From Neoaquamicrobium sediminum (GTDB taxonomy: Bacteria; Pseudomonadota; Alphaproteobacteria; Rhizobiales; Rhizobiaceae), in assembly GCF_013240295.1 (NCBI RefSeq), contig NZ_JABETK010000005.1, forward strand, positions 186,001 through 250,000: a stretch of 64,000 nt of DNA, given 5' to 3'. The stretch's first letter is position 1; each line of letters begins with the position of its first letter. Below are positions 26,164-35,027 of the stretch, one piece after another. The notes under the pieces are model-generated. The model saw only the letters and a program-made list of their open reading frames with translations, was not told the DNA's origin and did no database searches. Made by a program: the position numbers and the translations under genes.

Positions 26164-27054
26164 ATGCCGCGCACGCTCACAGAGGCACATCCGCCTATTC
26201 CCCTGCGCGAACTCGTTCCGGCGCTCGCCGGTTTCGCGTCACTGCCGGAAGCGGAAAGACGAGCCCTGCTTGACCGGCTCATTGCCGCCCACCCCGTCGT
26301 CTCCATGGATTGGGGCTCGGGCTGGCGTTTCCGCCGCGCTCGGCTGCTAGGCCCCGATGAGATCCCCGGATCGGTGGATGAGGTGATCTGGCGCAAGGGC
26401 GTGCCCGCCAGGATCGGCCGTGCCAACTCGGCGGGCTTCCAGGTGCTTTATTTGGCCGATCGGCCTGATACGGCGTTCCAGGAGGTGCTGCATCACGCGC
26501 CGGAGGGTGGCTCGAGCCATCCCATGATGCTCGCCGAATTCGTTATCCACGAAGGCCGTCGCGTCCGGATTGCACCTCTGGGGGAGCTTTTGCAGGTTCA
26601 ACGCACCGGCCGAGGTTTTCTCGCCGGCGATGCGTCACATCATCTGTCGAATCTTCTCAACGCATGCACGCCGGACGAGGCCAAGGCGTTGCTGATCACC
26701 GATTCATTCCTGTTGCAGTGCCTGACGAACCGCGACGACGACTACGAATTATCATCCTATGTTGCGATGGGCATTTTCGCCAAGTTGCCTGCCGTCTCGA
26801 CAATCGCGTATCCGAGCGTCCGGCAATTGGGCGCCATCAATCTGGCAGTTCGAACCGAGACCTTCTGGGACGACTGGGGCCTGAGCTCGGTACGGCGCGG
26901 CCAAGCGGAGCATCTCGCGCAGGGCTTTTATCGTTTCGGCGATGTGAGGCATGTTGATGGGATTACCGTCGGCGGGGCTTTGCGCTGGCGGGAGGAAGCG
27001 GATGTCGAGAATTCCGTGGTCGTGCTTGGGCCAGCCTGGACGCCATCGACCTAG
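26164..27054 (+). CDS. RES-domain protein (NAD+ phosphorylase toxin family)
   Basis: This is a 296-residue protein. The RES core runs from WRFRRARLLGPDE (conserved Arg) through GRANSAGFQVLYLADRPDTAFQEVLHH (conserved Glu) to IAYPSVRQLGAINLAV (conserved Ser). Known RES toxins degrade NAD+. It is larger than the typical ~150-230 residues, with an N-terminal ~60-residue extension and a C-terminal tail. The 82-residue gene just upstream is the only antitoxin candidate. A second, typical RES/Xre pair occurs at 57030-58122. Confidence 0.75.
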   Translation: MPRTLTEAHPPIPLRELVPALAGFASLPEAERRALLDRLIAAHPVVSMDWGSGWRFRRARLLGPDEIPGSVDEVIWRKGVPARIGRANSAGFQVLYLADRPDTAFQEVLHHAPEGGSSHPMMLAEFVIHEGRRVRIAPLGELLQVQRTGRGFLAGDASHHLSNLLNACTPDEAKALLITDSFLLQCLTNRDDDYELSSYVAMGIFAKLPAVSTIAYPSVRQLGAINLAVRTETFWDDWGLSSVRRGQAEHLAQGFYRFGDVRHVDGITVGGALRWREEADVENSVVVLGPAWTPST

Positions 27055-27101
27055 CGCGGCTGGGCATAACGAGAGCGGTTGGGTGTTGGCCGCGCCGTGC
27101 A

Positions 27102-30100
27102 TCACCGGAAGTCGCGTGTCTTGATCTGTATCGGTTCGACCTTGAGCGTGGGATCGATCATATCGCGCGGCCGGAATCCTTTCGGCAGGCTGCGCGGGTC
27201 GATCCCATGCCCACCGTGATGCGCTTCGTCTCCCCGTCCGTGCGGCAGCGGAAAGGCCGCATTGCGATTGCCGACGCTGGCGAGCTCGGCCGAGAGATCG
27301 GTAACGGTATTGGCGACGAGGTGGACGACGTCGCCCTCCCGCTGGATGCGCCCCCGCACGGCCAGCATCGAAGCCGACAGCATCGTGCGCCGGAACTTCT
27401 CGAACACCTTCACCCACACGACGATGTTGGCGGCGCCGGTTTCGTCTTCCATGGTGACGAACATCACGCCCTTGGCCGAGCCCGGCCGCTGCCGGACGAG
27501 GACGAGGCCCGCAGCTTCGAGCCAGCGTCCGTCGCGTGCCGACATAGCTTCGGCGCAGGAGACGATACGGCGGCGAGCGAGACCGGCGCGCAGGAACGCC
27601 ACCGGATGCTCGCGCAGGGTCAGGCCGACATGGCCATAGTCCTCGACGACCTCGCGGCCGGTCACCATGGGTCGCAACGCGACAGCCGGTTCGATGCGTT
27701 CGATGATGGTGCGCCGCTCGCGCTGCGACGCGGCGGCAAAGAGCGGCAGCGGATCGTCATGCAGGCCCTTGAGCGCCCACAGCGCTTCGCGCCGCGCCAA
27801 GCCGAGTGACGGGCGGAAAGCGTCGGCCTCGGCGAGCTGCACCAGCGATGCGGCCGGCACGCCGGCGCGATGCCAGAGATCGTCGGCCGACGTGAAAGGC
27901 TCGTCGCCGCGGGCCGCGACAATCGCTGCCGCGTCCTCATTGGCGAGACCCTTCACCAGGCGCATGCCAAGACGCACCGCGAAATGACCGTCTTCGCCGA
28001 CGGGCTCGAGCGTACAGTCCCAGCGGCTCATGTGGATGCAGACCGGGCGGATTTCGACGCCGTGGGTGATCGCGTCGCGCACGATCTGTGCCGGCAGATA
28101 AAAGCCCATGGGCTGCGAGTTGAGCAGCGCCGCGCAGAACACATCGGGATGGTGGCATTTCATCCAGGATGAGGCGTAGGCGATCAGTGCAAAGCTGGCG
28201 GCGTGGCTTTCGGGAAAGCCGTAGCTGCCAAAACCCTCGAGTTGCTTGAAGGTGTTGGCCGCGAAATCCGCCGTGTAGCCGTTAGCGATCATGCCCCCGA
28301 TCAGCTTGTCGCGGAATTTCGAGACGCCACCCGTATGTTTGAACGTAGCCGTGGCGCGGCGCAGCTGGTCGGCCTCGCCAGCGGAAAAGCCGGCGCAGAC
28401 CATGGCGACCTGCATCGCCTGCTCCTGGAACAGCGGTACACCCAGCGTCTTGCCGAGCACGCGCTCAAGCTCGGGCGTCGGGAAGTCGACCGGCTCCCTG
28501 CCCTCCCGTCGGCGCAGATAGGGATGGACCATGTCGCCCTGGATCGGCCCGGGCCGGACGATCGCCACCTCGACGACCAGATCGTAGAAGGTTCGCGGCT
28601 TGATGCGCGGCAGCATGGACATCTGCGCCCGACTTTCGATCTGGAAGACCCCGATCGTGTCCGCCTTGCGGATCATCGCATAGGTCGCGGGATCCTCGGC
28701 CGGGATGGTGGCGAGGTCGAGGGTGACGCCCTTGTGCTCGGCGAGAAGATCGAAGCTGCGCTTCATGCAGGTGAGCATGCCGAGGGCGAGAACGTCGACC
28801 TTCATGAATTTGAGGATGTCGATATCGTCCTTGTCCCATTCGATGACCTGGCGGTCGACCATGCGGGCCGGCTCGATCGGCACCAGCTCGTCGAGACGAT
28901 CATGCGTCAGCACGAATCCGCCCGGATGCTGCGACAGGTGCCGTGGCGTGCCTTCGAGCTGCCGCGCCAGTTCGAGGGTGAGTGTGAGCCGGCGGTCGGC
29001 GAGGTTGAGATTGAGCTCGCGGGCGCGGGTCTCGTCGATGCCCTCGCCGTGGCCCCAGACCTGCGAGGAGAGCAGCTTGGTGACGTCTTCCGACAAGCCA
29101 AGCGCCTTGCCGATGTCGCGCACGGCGCCTTTGGTGTGATAGCGCACCACTGTCGAGCAGAGCGCACTGTGGTCGCGGCCATAGGTCTCGTAGACCCACT
29201 GCATGACGATCTCGCGCCGCTCATGCTCGAAGTCGACATCGATGTCGGGCGGCTCCCTGCGCTCCTGGCTGACGAAGCGCTCGAACAGCAGATTGTTGCG
29301 GTCCGGATCGATGCTGGTGATGCCCAGCACATAGCAGACCGCCGAGTTGGCCGCGGACCCCCTACCCTGGCAGAGAATGTCCTTCGACCGCGCGAAGGCC
29401 ACGATGGCGTTCACCGTGAGGAAATAGGGCGCGTAGCGCAGCGTCTCGATCAGGCCGAGCTCGTGCTTGAGGAGGCCCACCACCTTGTCCGGCACGCCTT
29501 CGGGATAGCGGCGCGCCGCCCCTTCCCAGGTGAGCTTTTCGAGCGCCTGCTGCGCGGTGAGCCCCGGCATGGTTTTTTCTTCGGGATATTGGTAGGCGAG
29601 CTCTTCAAGCGAGAAGCGGCATTGCTCGGCGATCGCCACCGTCCGCGCCAGCGCATCGGGATAGCGGCTGAACAGCCGATGCATTTCCTCGGGCGGCTTC
29701 AGGTGCCGATCGGCGTGGCGCTCGCGCCGGAAGCCGGCATCGTCGATGGTGATGTTGTGCCGGATGCAGGTGACGACGTCCTGCAGCACCCGACGCTCGG
29801 GATGATGAAATAGAACATCGTTCGTCACCACGCTCGGCACCCGCATCTGCGTCGCCAGATTGGCGAGTTCGTGAATGCGCAGCTGGTCGTTGGGGCGCCG
29901 GCGCAAGGTGAGGGCGACGTAGGCGTTCGTCCCGAACACCTCGCGCAAGCGGCGCAACTGCATGGCGCAGAGATCGTCGGCGACGTCGGGCAGGAGGACC
30001 GCGATCAGACCCTCACCATAGGCGACGACATCGGCCCATTCGAGATGGCAGAGACCCTTGCCGCCGCGCGATTTGCCCAATGACAAAAGGCGACACAGGC

Positions 30101-30368
30101 GGCCATAGGCCGCCCGGTTCTTGGGATAGACGAGCAGCGACGTGCCATCGGCGAGATCGAGGCGGCAGCCGACGACAAGGCGCACGCCGGTCGTCTTCGC
30201 CGCCTCGTGCGCGCGCACCACGCCGGCGAGACTGTTGCGGTCGACCACGGCGAGCGCCTCGATACCGAGTAGCGCCGCCTGTGCGAACAACTCGTCGCAG
30301 GAGCTTGCGCCGCGCAAGAAGGAAAAGTGCGAGGTGACCTGCAGTTCGGCGTAGCGCGGGGAGCTCAT
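27102..30368 (-). CDS. dnaE2: error-prone DNA polymerase DnaE2
   Basis: This 1088-residue C-family polymerase begins MSSPRYAELQVTSHFSFLRG with the N-terminal PHP domain, has the catalytic PDIDVDF motif followed by ERREIVMQWVYE, then DILKFMKVDVLALGML, and a C-terminal OB-fold region. Length and PHP sequence place it in the DnaE2 (ImuC) group that works with ImuA and ImuB in SOS mutagenesis. The ATG at 30368 overlaps the ImuB stop (ATGA), fixing the start; upstream the frame is open. The 3.3-kb frame is intact. It is the last gene of the LexA-controlled imuA-imuB-dnaE2 operon. Confidence 0.95.
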   Translation of the reverse strand: MSSPRYAELQVTSHFSFLRGASSCDELFAQAALLGIEALAVVDRNSLAGVVRAHEAAKTTGVRLVVGCRLDLADGTSLLVYPKNRAAYGRLCRLLSLGKSRGGKGLCHLEWADVVAYGEGLIAVLLPDVADDLCAMQLRRLREVFGTNAYVALTLRRRPNDQLRIHELANLATQMRVPSVVTNDVLFHHPERRVLQDVVTCIRHNITIDDAGFRRERHADRHLKPPEEMHRLFSRYPDALARTVAIAEQCRFSLEELAYQYPEEKTMPGLTAQQALEKLTWEGAARRYPEGVPDKVVGLLKHELGLIETLRYAPYFLTVNAIVAFARSKDILCQGRGSAANSAVCYVLGITSIDPDRNNLLFERFVSQERREPPDIDVDFEHERREIVMQWVYETYGRDHSALCSTVVRYHTKGAVRDIGKALGLSEDVTKLLSSQVWGHGEGIDETRARELNLNLADRRLTLTLELARQLEGTPRHLSQHPGGFVLTHDRLDELVPIEPARMVDRQVIEWDKDDIDILKFMKVDVLALGMLTCMKRSFDLLAEHKGVTLDLATIPAEDPATYAMIRKADTIGVFQIESRAQMSMLPRIKPRTFYDLVVEVAIVRPGPIQGDMVHPYLRRREGREPVDFPTPELERVLGKTLGVPLFQEQAMQVAMVCAGFSAGEADQLRRATATFKHTGGVSKFRDKLIGGMIANGYTADFAANTFKQLEGFGSYGFPESHAASFALIAYASSWMKCHHPDVFCAALLNSQPMGFYLPAQIVRDAITHGVEIRPVCIHMSRWDCTLEPVGEDGHFAVRLGMRLVKGLANEDAAAIVAARGDEPFTSADDLWHRAGVPAASLVQLAEADAFRPSLGLARREALWALKGLHDDPLPLFAAASQRERRTIIERIEPAVALRPMVTGREVVEDYGHVGLTLREHPVAFLRAGLARRRIVSCAEAMSARDGRWLEAAGLVLVRQRPGSAKGVMFVTMEDETGAANIVVWVKVFEKFRRTMLSASMLAVRGRIQREGDVVHLVANTVTDLSAELASVGNRNAAFPLPHGRGDEAHHGGHGIDPRSLPKGFRPRDMIDPTLKVEPIQIKTRDFR

Positions 30369-31885
30369 GCGAAGATCCCGTGCAGGAACCACTTGTGCGA
30401 GCCGGTCGCCGGATCCTCGCCGTCGCCGGCGCGATAGATCCAGAACCGCTCACCGCCCTCGTCCTCGACGCGAAAATAGTCCCGCACCGATTGCGTCTCC
30501 GCCTCGCGCAGCCACCATTCGCCAAAAATCCGTTCGGGGCCGTCGGCGCGGGCGACGCGGCGCCGGATGCCGCGCCAGGTGAACCAGACGGGCGGGTTGT
30601 CCGGCAGCAGTGCCATGGTGTCGATCGGCTCAGGCGGCGAGAGCAGGCGAGACGGACGCGGCCACTCGCCAGGCCAGCTTGCCCCATCATCTGGCGCGGT
30701 CGGCGCCACGCGCTTGACGGAACGCTCTGGAACGTCGCTCTCCACCGGAGCGAAGCGATAAAGACGGCTCGATCCCAGGCGGTTGGCGATGACGTCGATG
30801 AGGTCAGAAATGTCCGGCTCTTCCGGCTCGACCAGCGAGGAAATAGTCTGGCGAGCACGGAGCGGATCGGCCAGTGTTGCGGTCAGCGTCATGAGCTCGA
30901 TGCCGAAACCGGGATCGACGGTCTCGATGCGGTCGGTCAGGAGCCGGGTCAGGCGGCGCGTCTCGCGCACCGGCGCGGCCGTGCCGACGCGGATCGCCTC
31001 GATGCGGTTGTCGACGCGATAAAAGACAAGATCGAGCCGCCGCGCGCCGAGCCCCTGCTGGTCGAGGGCCGCGCAGAGTTGGTCGACGAGCCTGGCGGTG
31101 TAGCGCGCGATCGTTTCGGCGGCGCCGATCGGCTCGCCGAAGGCGCGCCGGACCTCGATCAGTTCCGGCGAGCGCACCGGCTCGAAGGGCTCGGCGGCGC
31201 GACCCATGGCGTGGTCGAGGCGGCGCAAGAGCACGGAGCCGAAGCGATGCGTCAGCGGCGCCTTCGGCGTGTCCTCGATATCGCCGATGCGCTCGAAGCC
31301 GAGCACATGCAGCCCGTCGACGGTTGAGTTCGGCAAGCGCAGCGCGCGGATCGGCAAGTCCCGCATGACGTCTGCGGCCTGCCCGCGCGGAATCACCGCG
31401 ATCGGCCGCGCCAGAAACCGGGCGGCGGCATGGGCGGCGCCCCAGCTGTCGGCAACGGCGGCGCGAGCGGCAATGCCGGACGCCTCCATCCGGGCAACGA
31501 GGCTGGTAAGCATCGCCGCCTCACCACCATGCAGGTGGTCAGCGCCGCTGGTGTCGATGATGAGCCCGTCCGGCGGATCGGCGGCAACGATCGGCGCGCA
31601 GCGCAGTGCCCAAAGCGCGAGGCGGTCGAGCGCGGCCGCGTCTTCGGCCGGCTCGAGCTCGAGATTGACGAGGCCGGGAACGAGAACCTGTGCCTTGCTC
31701 GCCGGCATGCCGATCCTGAGACCCGCATTGCGCGCGGCGGCGTCGAGCGCCAGCACCTCGCGGCGACGCCCCTGCCGGCCGAACAGGACGACCGGCGTGT
31801 CAGCCGACGGCGCCGAGGCGCCGAGCTTGCGCCGCAGCCGATCGGTCGGCCAGGTCGGCAGATAGAGCGAGACGACCCTTGGCAT
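30365..31885 (-). CDS. imuB: ImuB, catalytically inactive Y-family polymerase homologue
   Basis: This is a 506-residue DinB-like protein. The N-terminal VSLYLPTWPTDRLRR replaces the DMDAFYAS motif of active Pol IV, so the catalytic acids are missing, as is known for ImuB, an adaptor linking DnaE2 to the beta clamp. The C-terminal WFTWRGIRRRVARADGPERI ... WWLREAETQSVRDYFRVED region is typical of ImuB/DUF6504. The Met at 31885 was chosen on family alignment; the first ~29 codons overlap the imuA 3' end, and the frame stays open 75 codons further upstream. Confidence 0.93.
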   Translation of the reverse strand: MPRVVSLYLPTWPTDRLRRKLGASAPSADTPVVLFGRQGRRREVLALDAAARNAGLRIGMPASKAQVLVPGLVNLELEPAEDAAALDRLALWALRCAPIVAADPPDGLIIDTSGADHLHGGEAAMLTSLVARMEASGIAARAAVADSWGAAHAAARFLARPIAVIPRGQAADVMRDLPIRALRLPNSTVDGLHVLGFERIGDIEDTPKAPLTHRFGSVLLRRLDHAMGRAAEPFEPVRSPELIEVRRAFGEPIGAAETIARYTARLVDQLCAALDQQGLGARRLDLVFYRVDNRIEAIRVGTAAPVRETRRLTRLLTDRIETVDPGFGIELMTLTATLADPLRARQTISSLVEPEEPDISDLIDVIANRLGSSRLYRFAPVESDVPERSVKRVAPTAPDDGASWPGEWPRPSRLLSPPEPIDTMALLPDNPPVWFTWRGIRRRVARADGPERIFGEWWLREAETQSVRDYFRVEDEGGERFWIYRAGDGEDPATGSHKWFLHGIFA

Positions 31886-32561
31886 CTGGGGCTTCCACTT
31901 CAAAGTCGGCGCTCTCCCCTGCCCTGACGCGCAGCAATTCGAGCCGCCAGCGGGGGCGGCCGACGCCGGGAACCGGCAAAGGTCGGGAGGAGAGAGCTGA
32001 AACCCGCCAGCGGCTGACCGCGGCGGTCGGTTGTCCAAAATCGGTCGCTTCGGTCTGGCGCCGCCACCGACGAATAGCGATGCCGAGCGTGCCGGAGACC
32101 TCGGCGGCAAGCTGCAGGCGGCGCGAGCTCGTCATCGGCAGGCGCGCGACCTCCGCCACCACGGCGCCGAGGCCGCCATGGCGAAGACCTTCCTCGAAAC
32201 AGGCGAGGACCGCAGCCTCGTCGCCGGCCTCAACAAAGATCACCCGGCCGGGCGGCAGACCGGCCTGCGCGAGCGAGGGCGCGAACAGGTCCTGCCGCGT
32301 GACGCACCACAGGACGCGCCCCCGCATCCGGGCGACGATGCCGGCGGCCCATAGGGCGGCCGCGGCGGCGTCGACGGCGCCATTGGCGCCGCCGGCGACT
32401 TCATGCAGCGCCCCGAGCGCCAACCCGCCTCCCGGCAGCACCCTGTCGATCTCGGGGACGCCGAAGGGCAGGACCTCGCGCCGGCGTGCAGAACCGCCCT
32501 CGAGCCGCGCGATACGGTCCCGAAGTTCGGACAATGCAAGGCTGCTCGAGGACATGGCCAT
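31800..32561 (-). CDS. imuA: ImuA, RecA/SulA-like accessory protein
   Basis: This is a 253-residue RecA-fold protein of the ImuA group: LPFGVPEIDRVLPGGGLALGALHEVAG matches the family start, and GGGLALG stands in for a Walker A. It is the first gene of the cassette and its 3' end overlaps imuB by about 86 bases. A second Met two codons in is an equally good start. The LexA box at 32592-32606 lies about 30 bases upstream. Confidence 0.9.
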   Translation of the reverse strand: MAMSSSSLALSELRDRIARLEGGSARRREVLPFGVPEIDRVLPGGGLALGALHEVAGGANGAVDAAAAALWAAGIVARMRGRVLWCVTRQDLFAPSLAQAGLPPGRVIFVEAGDEAAVLACFEEGLRHGGLGAVVAEVARLPMTSSRRLQLAAEVSGTLGIAIRRWRRQTEATDFGQPTAAVSRWRVSALSSRPLPVPGVGRPRWRLELLRVRAGESADFEVEAPDAKGRLALSADLADRSAAAQARRLGAVG

Positions 32562-32591
32562 GCCCGCGCACTCGTCTCCCAGTTTTGATAT

Positions 32592-32606
32592 GTTCTATTT
32601 TTGTTC
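32592..32606. promoter_or_regulatory. LexA (SOS) box shared by imuA operon and dinB
   Basis: GTTC-TATTTTT-GTTC is an exact match to the alphaproteobacterial LexA consensus, a direct repeat of GTTC seven bases apart. It lies between imuA (minus, start 32561) and dinB (plus, start 32725), so one site may control both transcription units. Confidence 0.85.
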
Positions 32607-32724
32607 TCTATCGGGTAAGAGTCAATCCGGGTGAATCGTTCCCCGACCGGGGTGCCGTCCAACCCTGTCGGCACAAGGCAAAATCTGGGATGCTGCGTGC
32701 GGATATCTGCGAGCAAATGGGGCC

Positions 32725-33846
32725 ATGGAAGGCAGCGCGACACGTCCGGCAGATCATGGCGCGGACCCGGCGCAAGCCCGGGTGCGCAAGATTATTCACG
32801 TCGACATGGACGCCTTCTATGCCTCGGTGGAACAGCGCGATAATCCCGAGCTGCGCGGCAAGCCTGTCGCGGTCGGCGGCTCGGCGGCCCGCGGCGTCGT
32901 CGCGGCGGCAAGCTACGAGGCCCGCGCCTTCGGCGTGCGCTCGGCGCTTCCCTCAGTGACCGCCAAGCGCCGCTGCCCCGACCTCATCTTCGTCAAGCCC
33001 CGGTTCGAGGTCTATCGGGCAGTGTCGGCGCAGATCCGCGAGATTTTCGCCGAGCACACCGATCTCATCGAACCGCTGTCGCTCGACGAGGCCTATCTCG
33101 ACGTCACCGAGAACAAGCAGCACATCGGTGTCGCCACCGAGATTGCAACCGCGATCCGAGCCCGGATCAGAGAGGTGACCGGGCTCAACGCCTCGGCGGG
33201 CATCTCCTACTGCAAGTTCCTCGCCAAGATTGCGAGCGACTTGAACAAGCCCAATGGCCAGGCGGTCATCACGCCGGCCATGGGAGCAGATTTTGTGGCG
33301 CGACTGCCGGTCAAGAAGTTTCACGGCATCGGTCCAGCGACCGCAGCCAAGATGCAGGGCCTCGGGATCGAGACCGGCGCCGACCTACGTGGCCAGACGC
33401 TGCCCTTCCTGCAGGAGCATTTCGGCAAGGCGGGGGCCTGGTATTACGCCATCTCGCGCGGCATTGATGATCGCCCGGTTCAGCCGGACCGGCCGCGTAA
33501 GTCGGTCGGCGCCGAGGACACGTTCGCCGCGGACCTGTTCGAGTTCGACCTGGCAAAAGCGGAGTTGGTGACACTGGCCGCCAAGGTGTGGCGCTATTGC
33601 GAGGAGCGCGGCTTCTCAGGTCGGACTGTGACCTTGAAGGTGAAATATACGGACTTCCAGATCATCACCCGCAGCAGAACCGTGCATGCTCCGATCCGCA
33701 GCGAGGACGAGCTTCGCGAGCTCGCGGACGGATTGCTCGAAGCAACCTTCCCCGCGCCGAAAGGCATCCGGCTGCTGGGTGTGACGCTGTCGTCGCTGCT
33801 CAGTGGATCGAACGAAGAAAAACCGCAGCTTTCGCTGTCGCTGTAG
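32725..33846 (+). CDS. dinB: DNA polymerase IV (DinB), Y family
   Basis: This 373-residue polymerase has IIHVDMDAFYASVEQRDNPEL and the second acidic site SLDEAYLDVTEN, then LAKIASDLNKPNGQ and the helix-hairpin-helix KKFHGIGPATAAKMQGLGI. The C-terminal end EKPQLSLSL looks like a beta-clamp-binding peptide. The start at 32725 adds 20 residues before the polymerase core; a shorter start cannot be excluded. It is transcribed away from imuA and probably induced by the shared LexA box. It converges with a PIN-toxin gene 45 bases downstream. Confidence 0.93.
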   Translation: MEGSATRPADHGADPAQARVRKIIHVDMDAFYASVEQRDNPELRGKPVAVGGSAARGVVAAASYEARAFGVRSALPSVTAKRRCPDLIFVKPRFEVYRAVSAQIREIFAEHTDLIEPLSLDEAYLDVTENKQHIGVATEIATAIRARIREVTGLNASAGISYCKFLAKIASDLNKPNGQAVITPAMGADFVARLPVKKFHGIGPATAAKMQGLGIETGADLRGQTLPFLQEHFGKAGAWYYAISRGIDDRPVQPDRPRKSVGAEDTFAADLFEFDLAKAELVTLAAKVWRYCEERGFSGRTVTLKVKYTDFQIITRSRTVHAPIRSEDELRELADGLLEATFPAPKGIRLLGVTLSSLLSGSNEEKPQLSLSL

Positions 33847-33891
33847 CTATCCGTCTGAGAGTGACCCCTACTCTTGAGGGGACCGACGATC

Positions 33892-34458
33892 TCACGCCCG
33901 ACGGTAGAAGAGCACCCGACCGGCGGGGACGAGCTGCAGCAGATAGTCGAAGTCGGCAACATTGGCGGTAAGGACCGCGAAGCCGAGCTTCTGCGCCTGC
34001 AGGAACAGGACACAATCGTGAAGGGCACGCAGCCGCGCGTCCTTCTGGTAACCCTGCAGCCGGCACAGCATGCCCGAAAGCAGCGCGGCCCGCGCAAGCA
34101 CGTCGGCATCGGGAGTGAAGGTCCGATGCGCCGGCATGGCTTCGACAAGAACACCGATCTGCTTGACGACGCCCTTGGTCCGCGGATCGGCGGGATCGAG
34201 TACGCCGACCGTGTGCATCAGCTCCTGGATCGCCACCGTCGAGTGGTTGGCCACTCGGAGATTCAGGAGCTCTGCAACGGAATCGGGTGAATGGCCTTGC
34301 AATCCATCGATGTAGACGCAGGTGTCGAGCAGCAGTCCGTGGCCGGCGCCGGGATGATCCCCGATAAAGGGCAGGTCTGCATCGTCCCGCCGCGACAGGG
34401 TGCGGCCGGGATCGAGCCGCCCCCATCGAACGGCGGCATCGAAATCGAAGGCGGCCAC
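33892..34458 (-). CDS. PIN-domain toxin (VapC-like)
   Basis: This 188-residue protein has GLLLDTCVYIDGLQG (first acidic site), then HSTVAIQELMHTVGVL, ARAALLSGMLCRLQG and AVLTANVADFDYLLQL (final acidic site), the arrangement of PIN ribonucleases. It is larger than typical VapC (about 130 residues) owing to a ~40-residue N-terminal extension. The GTG start at 34458 follows the antitoxin stop by one base (TGAgGTG), indicating a coupled TA operon. Confidence 0.8.
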   Translation of the reverse strand: MAAFDFDAAVRWGRLDPGRTLSRRDDADLPFIGDHPGAGHGLLLDTCVYIDGLQGHSPDSVAELLNLRVANHSTVAIQELMHTVGVLDPADPRTKGVVKQIGVLVEAMPAHRTFTPDADVLARAALLSGMLCRLQGYQKDARLRALHDCVLFLQAQKLGFAVLTANVADFDYLLQLVPAGRVLFYRRA

Positions 34459-34459
34459 C

Positions 34460-34822
34460 TCAGAAGCCGAGCTTCAGAGACGGATCGACCGTTCCACGCA
34501 CCTTGTCGAAGGCTTTGCTGAACTCGTCCTCGAGCGCCACATTAGCGAGCGCAAATTCGATGAGATCGGTATCGGTGCTGATCCCCGTCTGCTTCTTGGC
34601 CTGCTCCAGCAGCGCCGGGCTGATGCGCCCGCCGATGCGTGCGCTCTTTTCGCCGAGCAGTCCGGACTTCTCGGCAGCGGACAGTACGGCCTTGCGGCGC
34701 GCCGGATCGATGAGGACGAACCTCCCCGTCTTCGCCACGCGGCCGAGCTTCGTCTTACGGCTCTTGATCGGAGAGCCGCTTGTGCCGGCGCGAGCGGTCG
34801 CGGGCTTGCTGGTCTTCGCCAT
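34460..34822 (-). CDS. antitoxin of the PIN toxin
   Basis: This 120-residue basic-then-acidic protein starts MAKTSKPATARAGTSGSPIK, followed by TGRFVLIDPARRKAVLSAAE, GRISPALLEQAKKQTGISTDTDLIEFALANVAL (RHH-like helix pair) and a toxin-binding tail. The ATG at 34822 is preferred because the region upstream is promoter-like with an inverted repeat. It is the first gene of the TA operon and probably represses it. Confidence 0.7.
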   Translation of the reverse strand: MAKTSKPATARAGTSGSPIKSRKTKLGRVAKTGRFVLIDPARRKAVLSAAEKSGLLGEKSARIGGRISPALLEQAKKQTGISTDTDLIEFALANVALEDEFSKAFDKVRGTVDPSLKLGF

Positions 34823-34836
34823 TTTTCGCTGCTCCA

Positions 34837-34867
34837 ATGTTGAACGTTTTTGCGTTCTGTCCAACAT
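34837..34867. promoter_or_regulatory. inverted repeat, probable TA autoregulatory operator
   Basis: ATGTTG, AACG, then CGTT and CAACAT form an imperfect inverted repeat 15-45 bases upstream of the antitoxin start. The position fits an operator bound by the antitoxin. Confidence 0.45.
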
Positions 34868-35027
34868 AGCATCTGGTCCGCTGAATTCAAGGCGCGATCG
34901 ATATGCTGCTCTATGCACCGCCCGACGCACAGAAAGTCCCTTCCCTATCAGCTGACATAATGGTCGTGTAGCTTTACTTGCCGGCCGCAGATGGGCCGTT
35001 CGTCTCTTGCAGTTCTGGGGGAAGAGC

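Noticed and set aside
28203..29813. 536-codon open frame on the plus strand
   Set aside because: It is the mirror of the intact dnaE2 gene on the minus strand; its composition reflects high-G+C antisense bias and it shows no domain.
33847..33891. terminator hairpin after dinB
   Set aside because: A short CCCCT/AGGGG stem is present but the loop and lack of a T run make it unconvincing.
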